DNA of 64,000 bases. It comes from Bradyrhizobium sp. Gha. GTDB taxonomy: Bacteria; Pseudomonadota; Alphaproteobacteria; Rhizobiales; Xanthobacteraceae. The notes beneath the pieces were generated by a model. It made no database searches and was not told where the DNA came from. It saw only the letters and a program-made list of their open reading frames with translations. Within the stretch, counting starts at the first letter, position 1, and each line of letters opens with the position of its first letter. This document shows, one piece after another, positions 6,823-15,101 of this stretch. The position numbers and the translations under genes were made by a program. The DNA is taken from the NCBI RefSeq assembly GCF_900113735.1, contig NZ_FOQM01000033.1, positions 20,005 to 84,004 on the forward strand. The letters run 5' to 3'.

Positions 6823-8799
6823 TCACCTGGTCTGTAACGGGCGCCGGACAAGACGGGCCTGAACGATCACCACAAGAAGAAGGAAGAGGCCGCGAACGAC
6901 GGATTGCCAGTAGGCGGAGAGGCTGATCCAGCCGAGACCGTTTTCGAAGTTCAGGATGTTGAAGATCAACCCGAGCAGCAGGACGCCGGCCAGCGTCGAA
7001 CCGACCGAACCCTCGCCGCCAGTCAGCAGTGTTCCGCCCACGACCGTGGCCGCGATCGCAAAGAGCTCCCAACCGACGCCTTCGATCGGCTGGCCGGCGC
7101 CGAATTGCGCCGCGAGGATGGCCCCGGCAAGTCCGGCGAGCGCGCCGCTTGCAAGATAGGTGATGATCTTGGCGCGGTCGGTGGAAAGGCCCATCAATCG
7201 CGATGCATCTTCGTTGCCGCCGACGGCGAGGACGGTGCGGCCGAACGCGGTGAAGGTCAGGACGATGGACCCCCCAATATAGGCCAGCAGGGCGATCCAG
7301 GCCGGCACGGGAAAGCGGAAGACATCGCCCTGGCCCAGCCACGTGAAACCGGTGTCATAGGAGACTGAGACCGATTGATTGCCTGCGAGCAGCAGGGCGC
7401 ACCCGCTGGCCGCGAGCATGGTGGCCAGCGTCGCAATGAAGGGCAGGATGCGCAGCTTGATGATGCAGAAGGCATTGAGCACTCCGATCATGAGGCCGGC
7501 TGCCAAGCCGCCTGCAATCCCGGCAACCGTGCCGTAGGGCGAGAGAAGGGCGGCGGTGACGCTGCCGAATGCCGCCGTCGATCCGACGGAGAGGTCGATT
7601 CCGCCGGACATGATGACGAAGCACATTCCGAGCGCGACCAGCGCGAACATCGCGTTGTAGCGCAGGAAGCTGAGGACGTTGTACTCCCCGAGGAAATTGT
7701 CGTAGCGGAGCCAGCCGAAGAGAATGAGCAACAAGAGCGCGGCGAACACGCCATAGCGACCGACGGGTCCCATCATGGTGGGGCGGGCCTGAGGGGAAAC
7801 CTGCGCCGCACCGCGCTGGCGTGCAAGCCAGACCGCAAGCACGATGATGGCGGCTTTGGCGACCAGAGCCGCCGAATCGGGAACGCCGTTGGCGAGCAGC
7901 GTGTAGCGCACGAGTTGGATGATGAGCGCGCCCCATAGCGTGCCGGCAATGCTGGCGCGGCCGCCTGTCAACGGCGTCCCGCCCACCGCAACTGCCGCGA
8001 TGGCGTCGAGCTCGGTCCCGAGACCAACAAGGTTAGCGTCGGACGACGAGTTGATCGCGATGACGATCAGACCGGCAATACCCGCGAGCGCGCCGCTGAT
8101 GGCATAGACGGCCCGCACTACCAGAGCTACCGGAACGCCGGCGAGCGCGGCGGCACGCTCGTTGCCGCCGATGACGAGGATCCGGCGACCAAACACAGAA
8201 CGGCGCAGCATCCACGCCGCCAGGGCCACCATCGCAAGCATAAGCAATGCCTGAAAGGGAATCCCGCCGATGCGTCCGAGACCGATAAACTGAAACTCCG
8301 GAGTGTGGAATACCTGCAGGTTGCCGTTGGTCAGCACCTGCGCGATTCCGCGGCCGGCAATGAAGAGGACGAGCGTTGCGATGATGGGCTGGATCTGGAA
8401 GCGCGTGATCAGCCAGCCATTGAACATTCCGAGCAAGCTTGTGACCAGCACGGGGAGGACGAACGCCAGCGCGATAGCAACACCAGGAGGCAAGCCCGGA
8501 ATGACGTTTCCAAGAAAGATCAGCGGCGCCAGCGCACCGGCGATCGCCATCAGAGAGCCGACGGACAGGTCGATGCCACCGGTCGCGATCACCAGCGTCA
8601 TCCCGACGCCCACGATCACGGTCGTGCAGACCTGGGTCAGGTTCACGTTGAGCGTCTGCCAACTCAGGAAATTCGGCGTCACGGCGGCGTTGAAGAGAAC
8701 AAGCGCCAGGAGAGCGAGCGGAGGACCGTGCCGCTCGAGCAGGCGCTGCAGATCCAATCTCCGAACCGCCTTGGGCGGGACAATCACCCTTTCACCCAT
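6823..8799 (-). CDS. Fused double permease of a YtfT/YjfF-like sugar ABC transporter
   Basis: A 658-residue inner-membrane protein made of two complete RbsC-type permease domains in tandem (about residues 30-325 and 345-655), each with about eight to ten hydrophobic helices. Both halves repeat the family motif GGIDLSVGS (TGGIDLSVGSLMA and SGGIDLSVGSTAA) and a VGGTxLTGG block. In E. coli the related galactofuranose importer uses two separate permeases, YtfT and YjfF, so this looks like their fusion. ATG 8799 gives an 8 bp ATGGGTGA overlap with the upstream ATPase gene, indicating coupled translation; the frame is open 13 codons further. Substrate specificity is inferred only from the binding protein. 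Confidence 0.9.
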   Translation of the reverse strand: MGERVIVPPKAVRRLDLQRLLERHGPPLALLALVLFNAAVTPNFLSWQTLNVNLTQVCTTVIVGVGMTLVIATGGIDLSVGSLMAIAGALAPLIFLGNVIPGLPPGVAIALAFVLPVLVTSLLGMFNGWLITRFQIQPIIATLVLFIAGRGIAQVLTNGNLQVFHTPEFQFIGLGRIGGIPFQALLMLAMVALAAWMLRRSVFGRRILVIGGNERAAALAGVPVALVVRAVYAISGALAGIAGLIVIAINSSSDANLVGLGTELDAIAAVAVGGTPLTGGRASIAGTLWGALIIQLVRYTLLANGVPDSAALVAKAAIIVLAVWLARQRGAAQVSPQARPTMMGPVGRYGVFAALLLLILFGWLRYDNFLGEYNVLSFLRYNAMFALVALGMCFVIMSGGIDLSVGSTAAFGSVTAALLSPYGTVAGIAGGLAAGLMIGVLNAFCIIKLRILPFIATLATMLAASGCALLLAGNQSVSVSYDTGFTWLGQGDVFRFPVPAWIALLAYIGGSIVLTFTAFGRTVLAVGGNEDASRLMGLSTDRAKIITYLASGALAGLAGAILAAQFGAGQPIEGVGWELFAIAATVVGGTLLTGGEGSVGSTLAGVLLLGLIFNILNFENGLGWISLSAYWQSVVRGLFLLLVVIVQARLVRRPLQTR

Positions 8800-10336
8800 C
8801 GGCGCGCCCCGCGCTGCCGCTGCCGATCTCATCTGCAAGGCCAGGTCCGTGGGCCATCGCCGTCATCACCGCGCCCTCACTGATGCGATCGCCGGCCATT
8901 TCCGCGACGGTGATACCGTCCCGCAGCACAAAGATGCGACTGGCCGCTTCGATTAGCTCCTCGAGCTCCGATGAGATCATCAAAACCCCGAGGCCGTCAT
9001 GAGCGAGTTGGCGCACGAGGCCGAGAATCTCGGCCTTTGCGCCGACGTCGATGCCGCGGGTCGGCTCGTCAAGGATCAATAGCTTCGGGCTCATGCAGAG
9101 CCAGCGGGCGAGCAGGACTTTCTGCTGATTACCGCCCGAGAGCTCGCCGACGGGCTGTTCGGGCGAGCTGCAGCGGATGCCCAGGCGGGCGACGAACGCG
9201 TCGGCAATTGACTTGCTTCGGGCTTCGTCGATGATGCCTCGGCGCGAGAGCTGGGGCATCAGAGCGAGCACGATGTTTTCGCGCAGCGAGAGCCAGGGAA
9301 CGATCCCTTCCACCTTGCGGTCTTCCGAGCAAAAGCCCATGCCTGCGGAGATCGCCTGCGCCGGTGTATGGACCTCATGACCTTGGAACCGAATCGTCCC
9401 GCGCTCCGGCTGGTCCGCTCCGAACAGCATCCGTACGGTTTCGGTGCGTCCCGATCCGAGCAGCCCGGCCAGTCCCACGATTTCCGCCGGTCGCACCGTG
9501 AAGCTCACGTCGCGCACCTTGGGGCCGCCGGCGAGTTGGTGGACTTCGAGAAGCGAGGCCGCCGTGCTGGTGGCTGTACGCTCGCTCGCCCCGGCATGCA
9601 GCGTTTGTGAAAGTTCGCGGCCCAGCATGGTGGTGACGAGATCCATCCTTGACACCTCGGCCATCGGGGCAACCAGAACCGTGCGCCCGTCGCGCATGAT
9701 GGTGACGCGATCGCAGACGGCGTAGAGCTCATCGAGCTTGTGGCTGACGAAAATGACGGAAACGCCCGAACTCTTGAGCTGACGAATGACCTCGAACAGC
9801 ACTGCCACTTCCTTGTCGTCAAGCGATGACGTCGGCTCGTCCATAATGACGAGCCGTGCAGCGAAGCCGATTGCGCGAGCGATCGCGACGATCTGCTGGA
9901 CCGCGGTCGGGTACTCGAGAAGGGGACGCCGGACGTCCACGCCGCTCATATTGAAGCGCGACAGTAGCTCTTTCGCCTCGACATGCATTGAGGCCCAGTC
10001 GAGCAGCCCGAAACGCCGCTTTTCGCGCCCGAGGCAGATATTCTCCGTGACGGATCGATATGGAACGAGATTGATCTCCTGGTAGATCGTGCTGATTCCG
10101 GCGGCCTGGGCGTCCTGCGGCGCGCTGAACGCAACCGGCGCGCCGGCGAACAGGATCTCTCCGCCGTCGCGCGGGTGGTAGCCGGTAAGAATCTTGATCA
10201 GCGTCGACTTGCCGGCGCCGTTTTGTCCGATGAGCGCATGGACTTCTCCCGCCTCGACGTCGAGGGAGGCGGAGCGCAGCGCGGCTACGCCTCCGAATCG
10301 CTTCTCGATGGCTCGCATCGACAGGAGGGGCGCCAT
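8792..10336 (-). CDS. Sugar ABC transporter ATPase (YtfR/RbsA type)
   Basis: A 514-residue cytoplasmic ATPase with two ABC domains. The first has Walker A GQNGAGKSTL and Walker B IMDEPTSSLD. The second has the degenerate P-loop GLLGSGRTET usual for this family, signature LSGGNQQK and Walker B ILDEPTRGID. This is the standard arrangement of RbsA/MglA/YtfR proteins that drive CUT2 sugar importers. It lies 71 bp downstream of the binding protein gene and overlaps the permease gene by 8 bp, so it is the middle of a transporter operon. Confidence 0.95.
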   Translation of the reverse strand: MAPLLSMRAIEKRFGGVAALRSASLDVEAGEVHALIGQNGAGKSTLIKILTGYHPRDGGEILFAGAPVAFSAPQDAQAAGISTIYQEINLVPYRSVTENICLGREKRRFGLLDWASMHVEAKELLSRFNMSGVDVRRPLLEYPTAVQQIVAIARAIGFAARLVIMDEPTSSLDDKEVAVLFEVIRQLKSSGVSVIFVSHKLDELYAVCDRVTIMRDGRTVLVAPMAEVSRMDLVTTMLGRELSQTLHAGASERTATSTAASLLEVHQLAGGPKVRDVSFTVRPAEIVGLAGLLGSGRTETVRMLFGADQPERGTIRFQGHEVHTPAQAISAGMGFCSEDRKVEGIVPWLSLRENIVLALMPQLSRRGIIDEARSKSIADAFVARLGIRCSSPEQPVGELSGGNQQKVLLARWLCMSPKLLILDEPTRGIDVGAKAEILGLVRQLAHDGLGVLMISSELEELIEAASRIFVLRDGITVAEMAGDRISEGAVMTAMAHGPGLADEIGSGSAGRADG

Positions 10337-10407
10337 TCTACTCTCGTGCTGTTCGCTGGATCACGCAGGCGGTGGGCGCGCCTGCTTGGGCGCGCCCGCT
10401 CTCTGGC

Positions 10408-11382
10408 CTAATAGGAATCCGCGATCATGTCCTTGGCATTGGACGCGTCGAAGAAGCGATCGGGATTGATGACCCAAGGTTCGATCTTCTCGCCCATGGC
10501 ATAGCGCTTTGCGGTCTCGAACGCCTTTGGTCCGAACTTCGGGTTGCATTCGACTGTCGCAAGCATCTTTCCATCCGCGACCGCGCGCAAGGCGTCGCGC
10601 TCGCCGTCGATCGAGACGATGATGATGTCCTTGCCCGGCTTCTTGCCAGCCGCTTCGACCGCGGCGATTGCGCCGATTGCCATCTCGTCGTTGTGAGCAT
10701 AGATGGCCGTCGCATCCGGGTGAGCCTGCAGCAGCGTTTCGGCCACCTGGCGCCCTTTGTCGCGAACGAAGTCGCCCGATTGGGACGCGACGATCTGCAT
10801 GTCCGGATGATCCTTGATGTATTCCTTGAAGCCCTTGGCGCGATCGTTCGCCGGCGATGATCCGGTCGTACCTTCCAGCTGGATGATCTTCGCCTTCCCC
10901 CCGACCGCCTTGTCGAGTGCCTCCGCCGCGCGTTTGCCTTCTTGGACGAAGTCAGAGCCGATGAAGGTCACGTAGTCCACGCCGGGTTTCGCGAGATTGG
11001 GATCCACGCTACGGTCGAGCAGGATTACTGGAATTCCAGCCTTCTTGGCATTCATTACCGCGGGGATCAGCGGCTTCTCCTCGCGCGGTGCAAGGAAGAT
11101 CAGGTCGACGCCCTGCGCGATCATCGAGTTGACGTCGGCGACCTGCTTGGCCGCAGAACCGGCCGCGTCGGTGTAGACGAGCTGCCAGCCTTCCTTTTGC
11201 GCCTGCGCCTTCATGCTCTCGGTCTGCGCGATGCGCCAAGGATTGTTACTTTCAGTCTGGGCGAAACCGACCTTGTACTTATCCTTTTGCTTCAACTTGG
11301 GCAGCTCCTGCGCCCAGGACGGCGCGGCCACGGCCAGGCTCGTAAGGCCGGCGGAGAGGAGCAGGAAAGATCTTCTGTTCAT
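10408..11382 (-). CDS. Periplasmic sugar-binding protein, YtfQ-like
   Basis: A 324-residue type I periplasmic binding protein. The signal peptide begins NRRSFLLLSAG, which has a twin-arginine-like pair, and appears to end near SWAQ. The mature part follows the galactofuranose-binding YtfQ closely: GFAQTESNNPWR, IFLAPREEKPL, VILLDRSVD, SQSGDFVRDKGR, YAHNDEMAIGA and VSIDGERDALRA. ATG 11382 is preceded by AAGGAG at ideal spacing; the frame extends 30 codons further without need. It is the first gene of the operon and divergent from the FadR-type regulator. The ligand is probably a sugar or sugar acid. Confidence 0.93.
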   Translation of the reverse strand: MNRRSFLLLSAGLTSLAVAAPSWAQELPKLKQKDKYKVGFAQTESNNPWRIAQTESMKAQAQKEGWQLVYTDAAGSAAKQVADVNSMIAQGVDLIFLAPREEKPLIPAVMNAKKAGIPVILLDRSVDPNLAKPGVDYVTFIGSDFVQEGKRAAEALDKAVGGKAKIIQLEGTTGSSPANDRAKGFKEYIKDHPDMQIVASQSGDFVRDKGRQVAETLLQAHPDATAIYAHNDEMAIGAIAAVEAAGKKPGKDIIIVSIDGERDALRAVADGKMLATVECNPKFGPKAFETAKRYAMGEKIEPWVINPDRFFDASNAKDMIADSY

Positions 11383-11495
11383 CTTGTTCTCCTTGGGAAG
11401 CTTTATGGGCCCCATCTGGCGGGGGTTTTTCTTGGGCTTGGCAGAACCGTAGCGGAAGCGACTTTGCTCCATCCAAAGGCTTTTCTAAGTCGTCT

Positions 11496-11506
11496 TGGTC
11501 AGACCG
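11496..11506. promoter_or_regulatory. FadR-type operator candidate 1
   Basis: TGGTCAGACCG contains the perfect palindrome GGTC-A-GACC and fits the FadR-subfamily half-site pattern TNGT-N3-ACNA except for the last base. It lies 114 bp upstream of the binding-protein start, in the divergent promoter region shared with the regulator gene. Confidence 0.5.
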
Positions 11507-11601
11507 AAGTGATCCTACCACCATCAATAATTACCGTGTCAACGGCATTTCAGCTTAGGATAGTGAGTTTCGCGTCGAAATCTGCTGACATGAGCTATTT
11601 T

Positions 11602-11612
11602 TGGTCGTACCA
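11602..11612. promoter_or_regulatory. FadR-type operator candidate 2
   Basis: TGGTCGTACCA matches TNGT-N3-ACNA at every defined position and is palindromic in its outer bases. It is 106 bp from the first site. If the regulator began at ATG 11590 this site would lie inside its coding region, so it favours the downstream TTG start and autoregulation. Confidence 0.5.
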
Positions 11613-11646
11613 TAATTTTGCAGGTTTAGCTTCAGAGGGGGACAGA

Positions 11647-12378
11647 TTGGGAGGCGACGACAACACGTTGACGCCGCCCTCCGGACGGCTCGGCGACTTT
11701 GTCTCTGATGAACTCGCACGCATGATCATGGCGGGCGAGATCGCGGAAGGCGAACGATTGCCCACGGAGCGCGATCTGATGAGGCAATTCGGCGTCAGCA
11801 GGACCGCGGTACGGGAAGCGATCGAAAGTCTGTCGCATCGCGGCCTGGCGAACAGGAAATTCGGTCATCGTCCGGTCGCACGCAAGCCGAACTACGAGGT
11901 GGCACTCGACCGCTTGGGCAATTTCATCTCGCATCTGGTGGCGGACAAGCAGGGCATGACCGAGCTGTTCGAATCCCGCGTCTTCGTCGAAGCGGGGCTG
12001 GTGCGCTGGGCGGCCCAGCACGCGCGACAGCGTGACCTCGACAATCTGAAGCAGGCCCTCGAGGCGAACCGCGCCGCAATCGGAAATTGGAGCGAGTTCT
12101 ACGGTACCGACATTGCCTTTCACGCCATGCTCTACCGCATTCCCGGCAACGCGATTTATCCGGCCGTCCACAAGGCCTATGTCGAATGGCTGGTGCAGCT
12201 TTGGCGCTCCATGCGCACGAGCGCCGAGCTGGATCGGATGAACTACGCCGGCCATCTGTCGATCTTCGAAGCGATCTCAGCTCGCAATCCGGATCGCGCT
12301 GAGGACGCGCTGCGGCGCCACTTGGCGGCGGCCTGGGAGTTGATCCGGTCGGCGGTCTTGGCAGACAACACGGATTAA
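11647..12378 (+). CDS. GntR/FadR-family transcriptional regulator
   Basis: A 243-residue repressor-type protein. The N-terminal winged helix has ERLPTERDLMRQFGVSRTAVREAI (conserved blocks LPTERDL and VSRTAVREA). The C-terminal all-helical FCD/FadR ligand domain has FESRVFVEAGLVRWAA, a D-x3-H metal-type motif (DIAFHAML) and a later histidine (YAGHLSIFEAI). TTG 11647 is chosen because GAGGGGG lies 5-6 bp upstream and an operator-like palindrome sits before it; ATG 11590 is an in-frame alternative with no ribosome site. Divergent from the transport operon, it probably senses the imported compound or a product and controls both promoters. Confidence 0.88.
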   Translation: MGGDDNTLTPPSGRLGDFVSDELARMIMAGEIAEGERLPTERDLMRQFGVSRTAVREAIESLSHRGLANRKFGHRPVARKPNYEVALDRLGNFISHLVADKQGMTELFESRVFVEAGLVRWAAQHARQRDLDNLKQALEANRAAIGNWSEFYGTDIAFHAMLYRIPGNAIYPAVHKAYVEWLVQLWRSMRTSAELDRMNYAGHLSIFEAISARNPDRAEDALRRHLAAAWELIRSAVLADNTD

Positions 12379-12593
12379 GCACTGCGGCTCAAGACATTCA
12401 GCCTGCAAGACGAACGCGGTAAACAGCGCCTGGGACAGCCGCGGCCGTCTCCAAACAATCGCGAAATATCTTTGCGTCGGATCGGCTAACAGCCCAGCAG
12501 CTCGATTGGACCCGAACTTAAGGAGCCAAAAATCCTGGCCGGCGCTTTTGCAGTCTTGCGTCGCAGCTCGGGGTCAGTTCTGCGTAACGATGG

Positions 12594-12794
12594 TCATAGG
12601 TCCTCGCCCACCTCCGTGTAGAAGGGGACGGGCATTCCATTCCCGGGCCGCTCGAACGACGCTGTCGCTCCGGTGCTGTATGGCGCAGCAGGATCGGATG
12701 AAATGCGCCGCTTGACACGTGCCCGGGCCGCGATTGCAAGTGCTCGCTCAATCTTCACGATGGCCTCCAGCGATCGCGATCTGACCAAGACCAT
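12594..12794 (-). CDS. Small hypothetical protein, paralogue of 3343-3657
   Basis: A 66-residue frame from ATG 12794. The first half, VKIERALAIAARARVKRR, matches the N-terminus of the product at 3343-3657, and the DNA just upstream of both genes is also similar. The second half is unlike the other copy. Unknown function; basic, no signal peptide. Confidence 0.35.
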   Translation of the reverse strand: MVLVRSRSLEAIVKIERALAIAARARVKRRISSDPAAPYSTGATASFERPGNGMPVPFYTEVGEDL

Positions 12795-12900
12795 TAACGC
12801 AGCGATATCTTAGCACTTTCAACGGCTTGGAACCAAGCACCAACGCTTTCAATTCGAGACTTGGACTTGCTCAGCTTGCTCAGAGGCAACTGAGGCGGCC

Positions 12901-13086
12901 TTACTCAGCAGGCGAGAGAGGTGGCGGGTAGTGCCGCTCGCCGAGAAAGGTTGTCGGAGGGCCCACCTCCAGGAGCGCTTTGGAATAGGCAATTAGGTCG
13001 CGGGATCTGGCTATAACCTCAGCCGCATAGGCGGCCATCCGCTTTCGGCGTTCAATATGCGCGGCGATTTCCGATAGATGGGTCAT
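12901..13086 (-). CDS. Small hypothetical protein
   Basis: A 61-residue protein starting at ATG 13086 with AGGGAG seven bases upstream. The helical first part (IAAHIERRKRMAAYAAEVIARSR is mostly helix-forming residues) is followed by a proline-rich tail. Its stop codon is part of TAAGGCCGCCTC, a sequence that recurs after several minus-strand small genes here. Function unknown. Confidence 0.5.
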   Translation of the reverse strand: MTHLSEIAAHIERRKRMAAYAAEVIARSRDLIAYSKALLEVGPPTTFLGERHYPPPLSPAE

Positions 13087-13240
13087 CGGCGAACTCCCTG
13101 TCCTATGCAGGCGGGAGCGCGAACGGTCTCTCAGCCATCGACGCCTACGGGCTGAGCCTCGGCCGGTGATAGAGGTAAACTACCACAGGTCGCGTTCGTT
13201 CGATGTTGAACTTAGGATAATCGAGGCGGCCTTAATCGTC

Positions 13241-13402
13241 CTAGATGCGTTCGCCGCACTGGCATTGGTAAAGCCGGACGGTCTTGCCTCGCCGGGGATC
13301 AAGCATCAAATGCTTTAGCTGAGGAAACGCAGTGCAGGACGGGCACCTGGGCCGATTATCCTGCTCTCGGGGCTTGGGCAACTGCTTTTCGTTGTCCGTC
13401 AT
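13241..13402 (-). CDS. Small zinc-ribbon-like protein
   Basis: A 53-residue frame, ATG 13402 to TAG at 13241-13243. It contains two cysteine pairs, CPSC at residues 20-23 and CQCG at 47-50, spaced as in a small zinc ribbon, and begins with a polar MTDNEKQLPKP segment. The cysteine spacing is the main reason to regard it as real. It could be a nucleic-acid or protein adaptor, but no function is claimed. Confidence 0.5.
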   Translation of the reverse strand: MTDNEKQLPKPREQDNRPRCPSCTAFPQLKHLMLDPRRGKTVRLYQCQCGERI

Positions 13403-13566
13403 GGCAACACGCTAGAGCGCAGTAACGCGCGGCGCCTTGTCATGGATCAATCTTCGGGGACACTTCTTCCTTTGCCGCCTGCGTTGCCAAGCACTTGTAC
13501 CCATAACCATTCCGGGTCGTCCGGTCTCACGACACGCTGGCCAAATGCCGAGAAACTCAATTCGCA

Positions 13567-13809
13567 TTAAGAGTGACTCCCATGCCTGTTGATCGCGAAC
13601 ACAAGGGAGACCTGAGACACCGGCCCGTCATCATTACGGACATCAATAATCATGTCTCGGCCCTCTGCCGCAGGCTCAACGTCGCGCACCAAACCACCTA
13701 AGGCGCGGACCGCCTCCACCTCCGCAGCCCGCACGGTGGGAAGCTCGACGCCTTCCTCATCGCGGAACAGTTCAGCTCCGTCTCTCAGGTCGAAGTAGTA
13801 TCGCGCCAT
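13567..13809 (-). CDS. DUF6894 family protein
   Basis: An 80-residue protein starting MARYYFDLRDGAEL, the hallmark of DUF6894, a family abundant in Bradyrhizobium and relatives with no known role. The conserved DEEGVELP turn and the IIDVRND strand are present. ATG 13809 fits the family; the frame is open 40 codons further upstream. A second member lies at 48358-48588. Possibly cytoplasmic; no membrane segment. Confidence 0.85.
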   Translation of the reverse strand: MARYYFDLRDGAELFRDEEGVELPTVRAAEVEAVRALGGLVRDVEPAAEGRDMIIDVRNDDGPVSQVSLVFAINRHGSHS

Positions 13810-13834
13810 GGTTTGCGTAGAATACGGACTCCGA

Positions 13835-14038
13835 TCAAAAAAATCCCCAACGCATGTTATGGTCTGCCAAAGGAGGGCTGACGACCCCAGCATCGATTGC
13901 GCGTGCCTGCAATTCCATCCGATCGGCAAACATCAAAACCACCCGAGCGTGGGCGGGTGGTAAGTCGTTCGCGAGCCTTCGCAGCTCTGCAAGATCGCCC
14001 TGAATTTCGATGAGTAGCTCTAAAGCCGTTTTCGTCAT
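13835..14038 (-). CDS. Small hypothetical protein, coupled to upstream gene
   Basis: A 67-residue product, MTKTALELLIEIQGDLAEL at its start, largely helical. ATG 14038 overlaps the stop of the preceding gene in an ATGA tetranucleotide, so the two are translationally coupled. Function unknown. Confidence 0.55.
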   Translation of the reverse strand: MTKTALELLIEIQGDLAELRRLANDLPPAHARVVLMFADRMELQARAIDAGVVSPPLADHNMRWGFF

Positions 14039-14235
14039 TGAGGGCGCCGTAAGCCAGGCGAGGTGAGCCAATCGCTCAATTGCGCGCCGATTTCGGCGAT
14101 CCTGGCTCGCTTGAGCAAAGCTTCACGTTCTGCCCCGGCTGGCAGCTGGTTCGCTTCATCCTTGAGCTTGGCCGCTTGTTGGGCCATCCGTTCTTCAAGT
14201 GAGCGAGTCTGCTTCACTCTGCGGCGCTCGGTCAT
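14035..14235 (-). CDS. Small basic helical protein, family A copy 1
   Basis: A 66-residue protein starting MTERRRVKQTRSLEERMAQ. The plus-strand gene at 26719-26994 encodes a relative (LKRRRIKQTTSLEDRLAQ), with a shared GAExxxLLKxxRxAE block further on. Predicted to be an alpha-helical hairpin. The start at 14235 is chosen because the similarity begins there. The first gene of an ATGA-coupled pair; function unknown. Confidence 0.6.
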   Translation of the reverse strand: MTERRRVKQTRSLEERMAQQAAKLKDEANQLPAGAEREALLKRARIAEIGAQLSDWLTSPGLRRPQ

Positions 14236-14380
14236 CCCGGCACTCCCTGAGCCGCAAGCCATGACTCATAACCAAGTTAAGTACATACAGTTCCCGGAAC
14301 GAAACTAGGACCCGGCGAGTCCGCCACGCACATGCCGTCCCTTAAAGGGGGAATAAACGGCGACCGGTCGCCAAGTGCTG

Positions 14381-14413
14381 AAATGAAAGAGGACGCTAAC
14401 TGAGGCGACCTTA
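14381..14413 (-). terminator. Repeat-type hairpin after the response regulator gene
   Basis: On the minus strand TAAGGTCGCC-TCAGTT-AGCGTCC is followed by TCTTTCATTT. The arms pair imperfectly. The plus-strand copy shares about 30 of 34 bases with 40680-40712, indicating a repeated terminator-like element. Confidence 0.45.
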
Positions 14414-14475
14414 GGACAGGAACATTCCTGCAATTGCCGAGTTTCCCGATGCCCTTCCCCAAGGGCGACCCCGAT

Positions 14476-14520
14476 AGGCCCCAGCTCCATCGCCCCCCTT
14501 GCGAGTTGGGGCCTCTTTTT
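14476..14520 (+). terminator. Strong plus-strand intrinsic terminator, orphan
   Basis: AGGCCCCA (14476-14483) pairs perfectly with TGGGGCCT (14507-14514) and is followed by CTTTTTT. No plus-strand protein gene lies upstream for several kilobases, so it may end an unannotated small RNA from 14.24-14.47 kb. Confidence 0.55.
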
Positions 14521-14536
14521 TCCGACTGACGCAGTC

Positions 14537-14935
14537 TTACTCTGATGGAGCGCCGGGCAGAGTTGCGTTGAGCAGATTGGAAAGGGCCGTCACCAACTGT
14601 GCTGGGGCAAATGGCTTTGGGAGCAAGACGCTTTTTGGGACGCCCTGTATCGGCCATTTGTCCGCACTGGCGCCTGACATGTACACGACGGGGAAGTGGG
14701 GGTCGATGGCTCGGGCGCACCTTGCCACCTCCCAGCCATCTACGGTGCCGGCGAGATTGACGTCGGTGACGAGCGCCCGATATTTTCTATTCGGTCCCTG
14801 CAACAGGGTAATTGCATCCTCGCCCGTAACGGCGATTTCGGCTTCATATCCGCCGTCAACGAGAGCGTCCTCAACCAGCTCCCAGATTAGCTGTTCGTCT
14901 TCGACGACGAGAACGGCAAGCGATAGCTCTGACAC
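14537..14935 (-). CDS. Single-domain response regulator
   Basis: A 132-residue stand-alone receiver domain. AVLVVEDEQLIWELV carries the acidic pair, LVTDVNLAG holds the phosphoacceptor aspartate, VVYMSGAS the switch serine, and LLPKPF the conserved lysine. No output domain, so it probably acts as a phospho-relay or by binding a kinase. GTG 14935 is preceded by GGGGAG; a second GTG at 14965 is possible. A close paralogue at 51677-52068 is frameshifted. In both places a small gene of one family lies nearby. Confidence 0.85.
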   Translation of the reverse strand: MSELSLAVLVVEDEQLIWELVEDALVDGGYEAEIAVTGEDAITLLQGPNRKYRALVTDVNLAGTVDGWEVARCARAIDPHFPVVYMSGASADKWPIQGVPKSVLLPKPFAPAQLVTALSNLLNATLPGAPSE

Positions 14936-15101
14936 TGATGGTCTCCCCAGCCGCCGGTGTACCACGCAGAGCTAACAGATTGGTTCCAATGTGCGAAAGT
15001 GAACTTAGGCCACTGCCACAGTCAAACGAGGCACTGAGGTCGGAAACAGACCGGTCCCACCGTCGCGCGGGAACAAACCGTGACACCAACACGGATCGGG
15101 C

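Noticed and set aside
6812..7342. N-terminal extension of the enolase-superfamily frame
   Set aside because: It overlaps the permease gene on the same strand in another frame and has no conserved sequence; ATG 6811 gives the normal length.
10942..11589. Upstream extension of the FadR-type regulator frame by about 216 codons
   Set aside because: It runs antisense to the binding-protein gene and has no family resemblance; the regulator domain starts well downstream.
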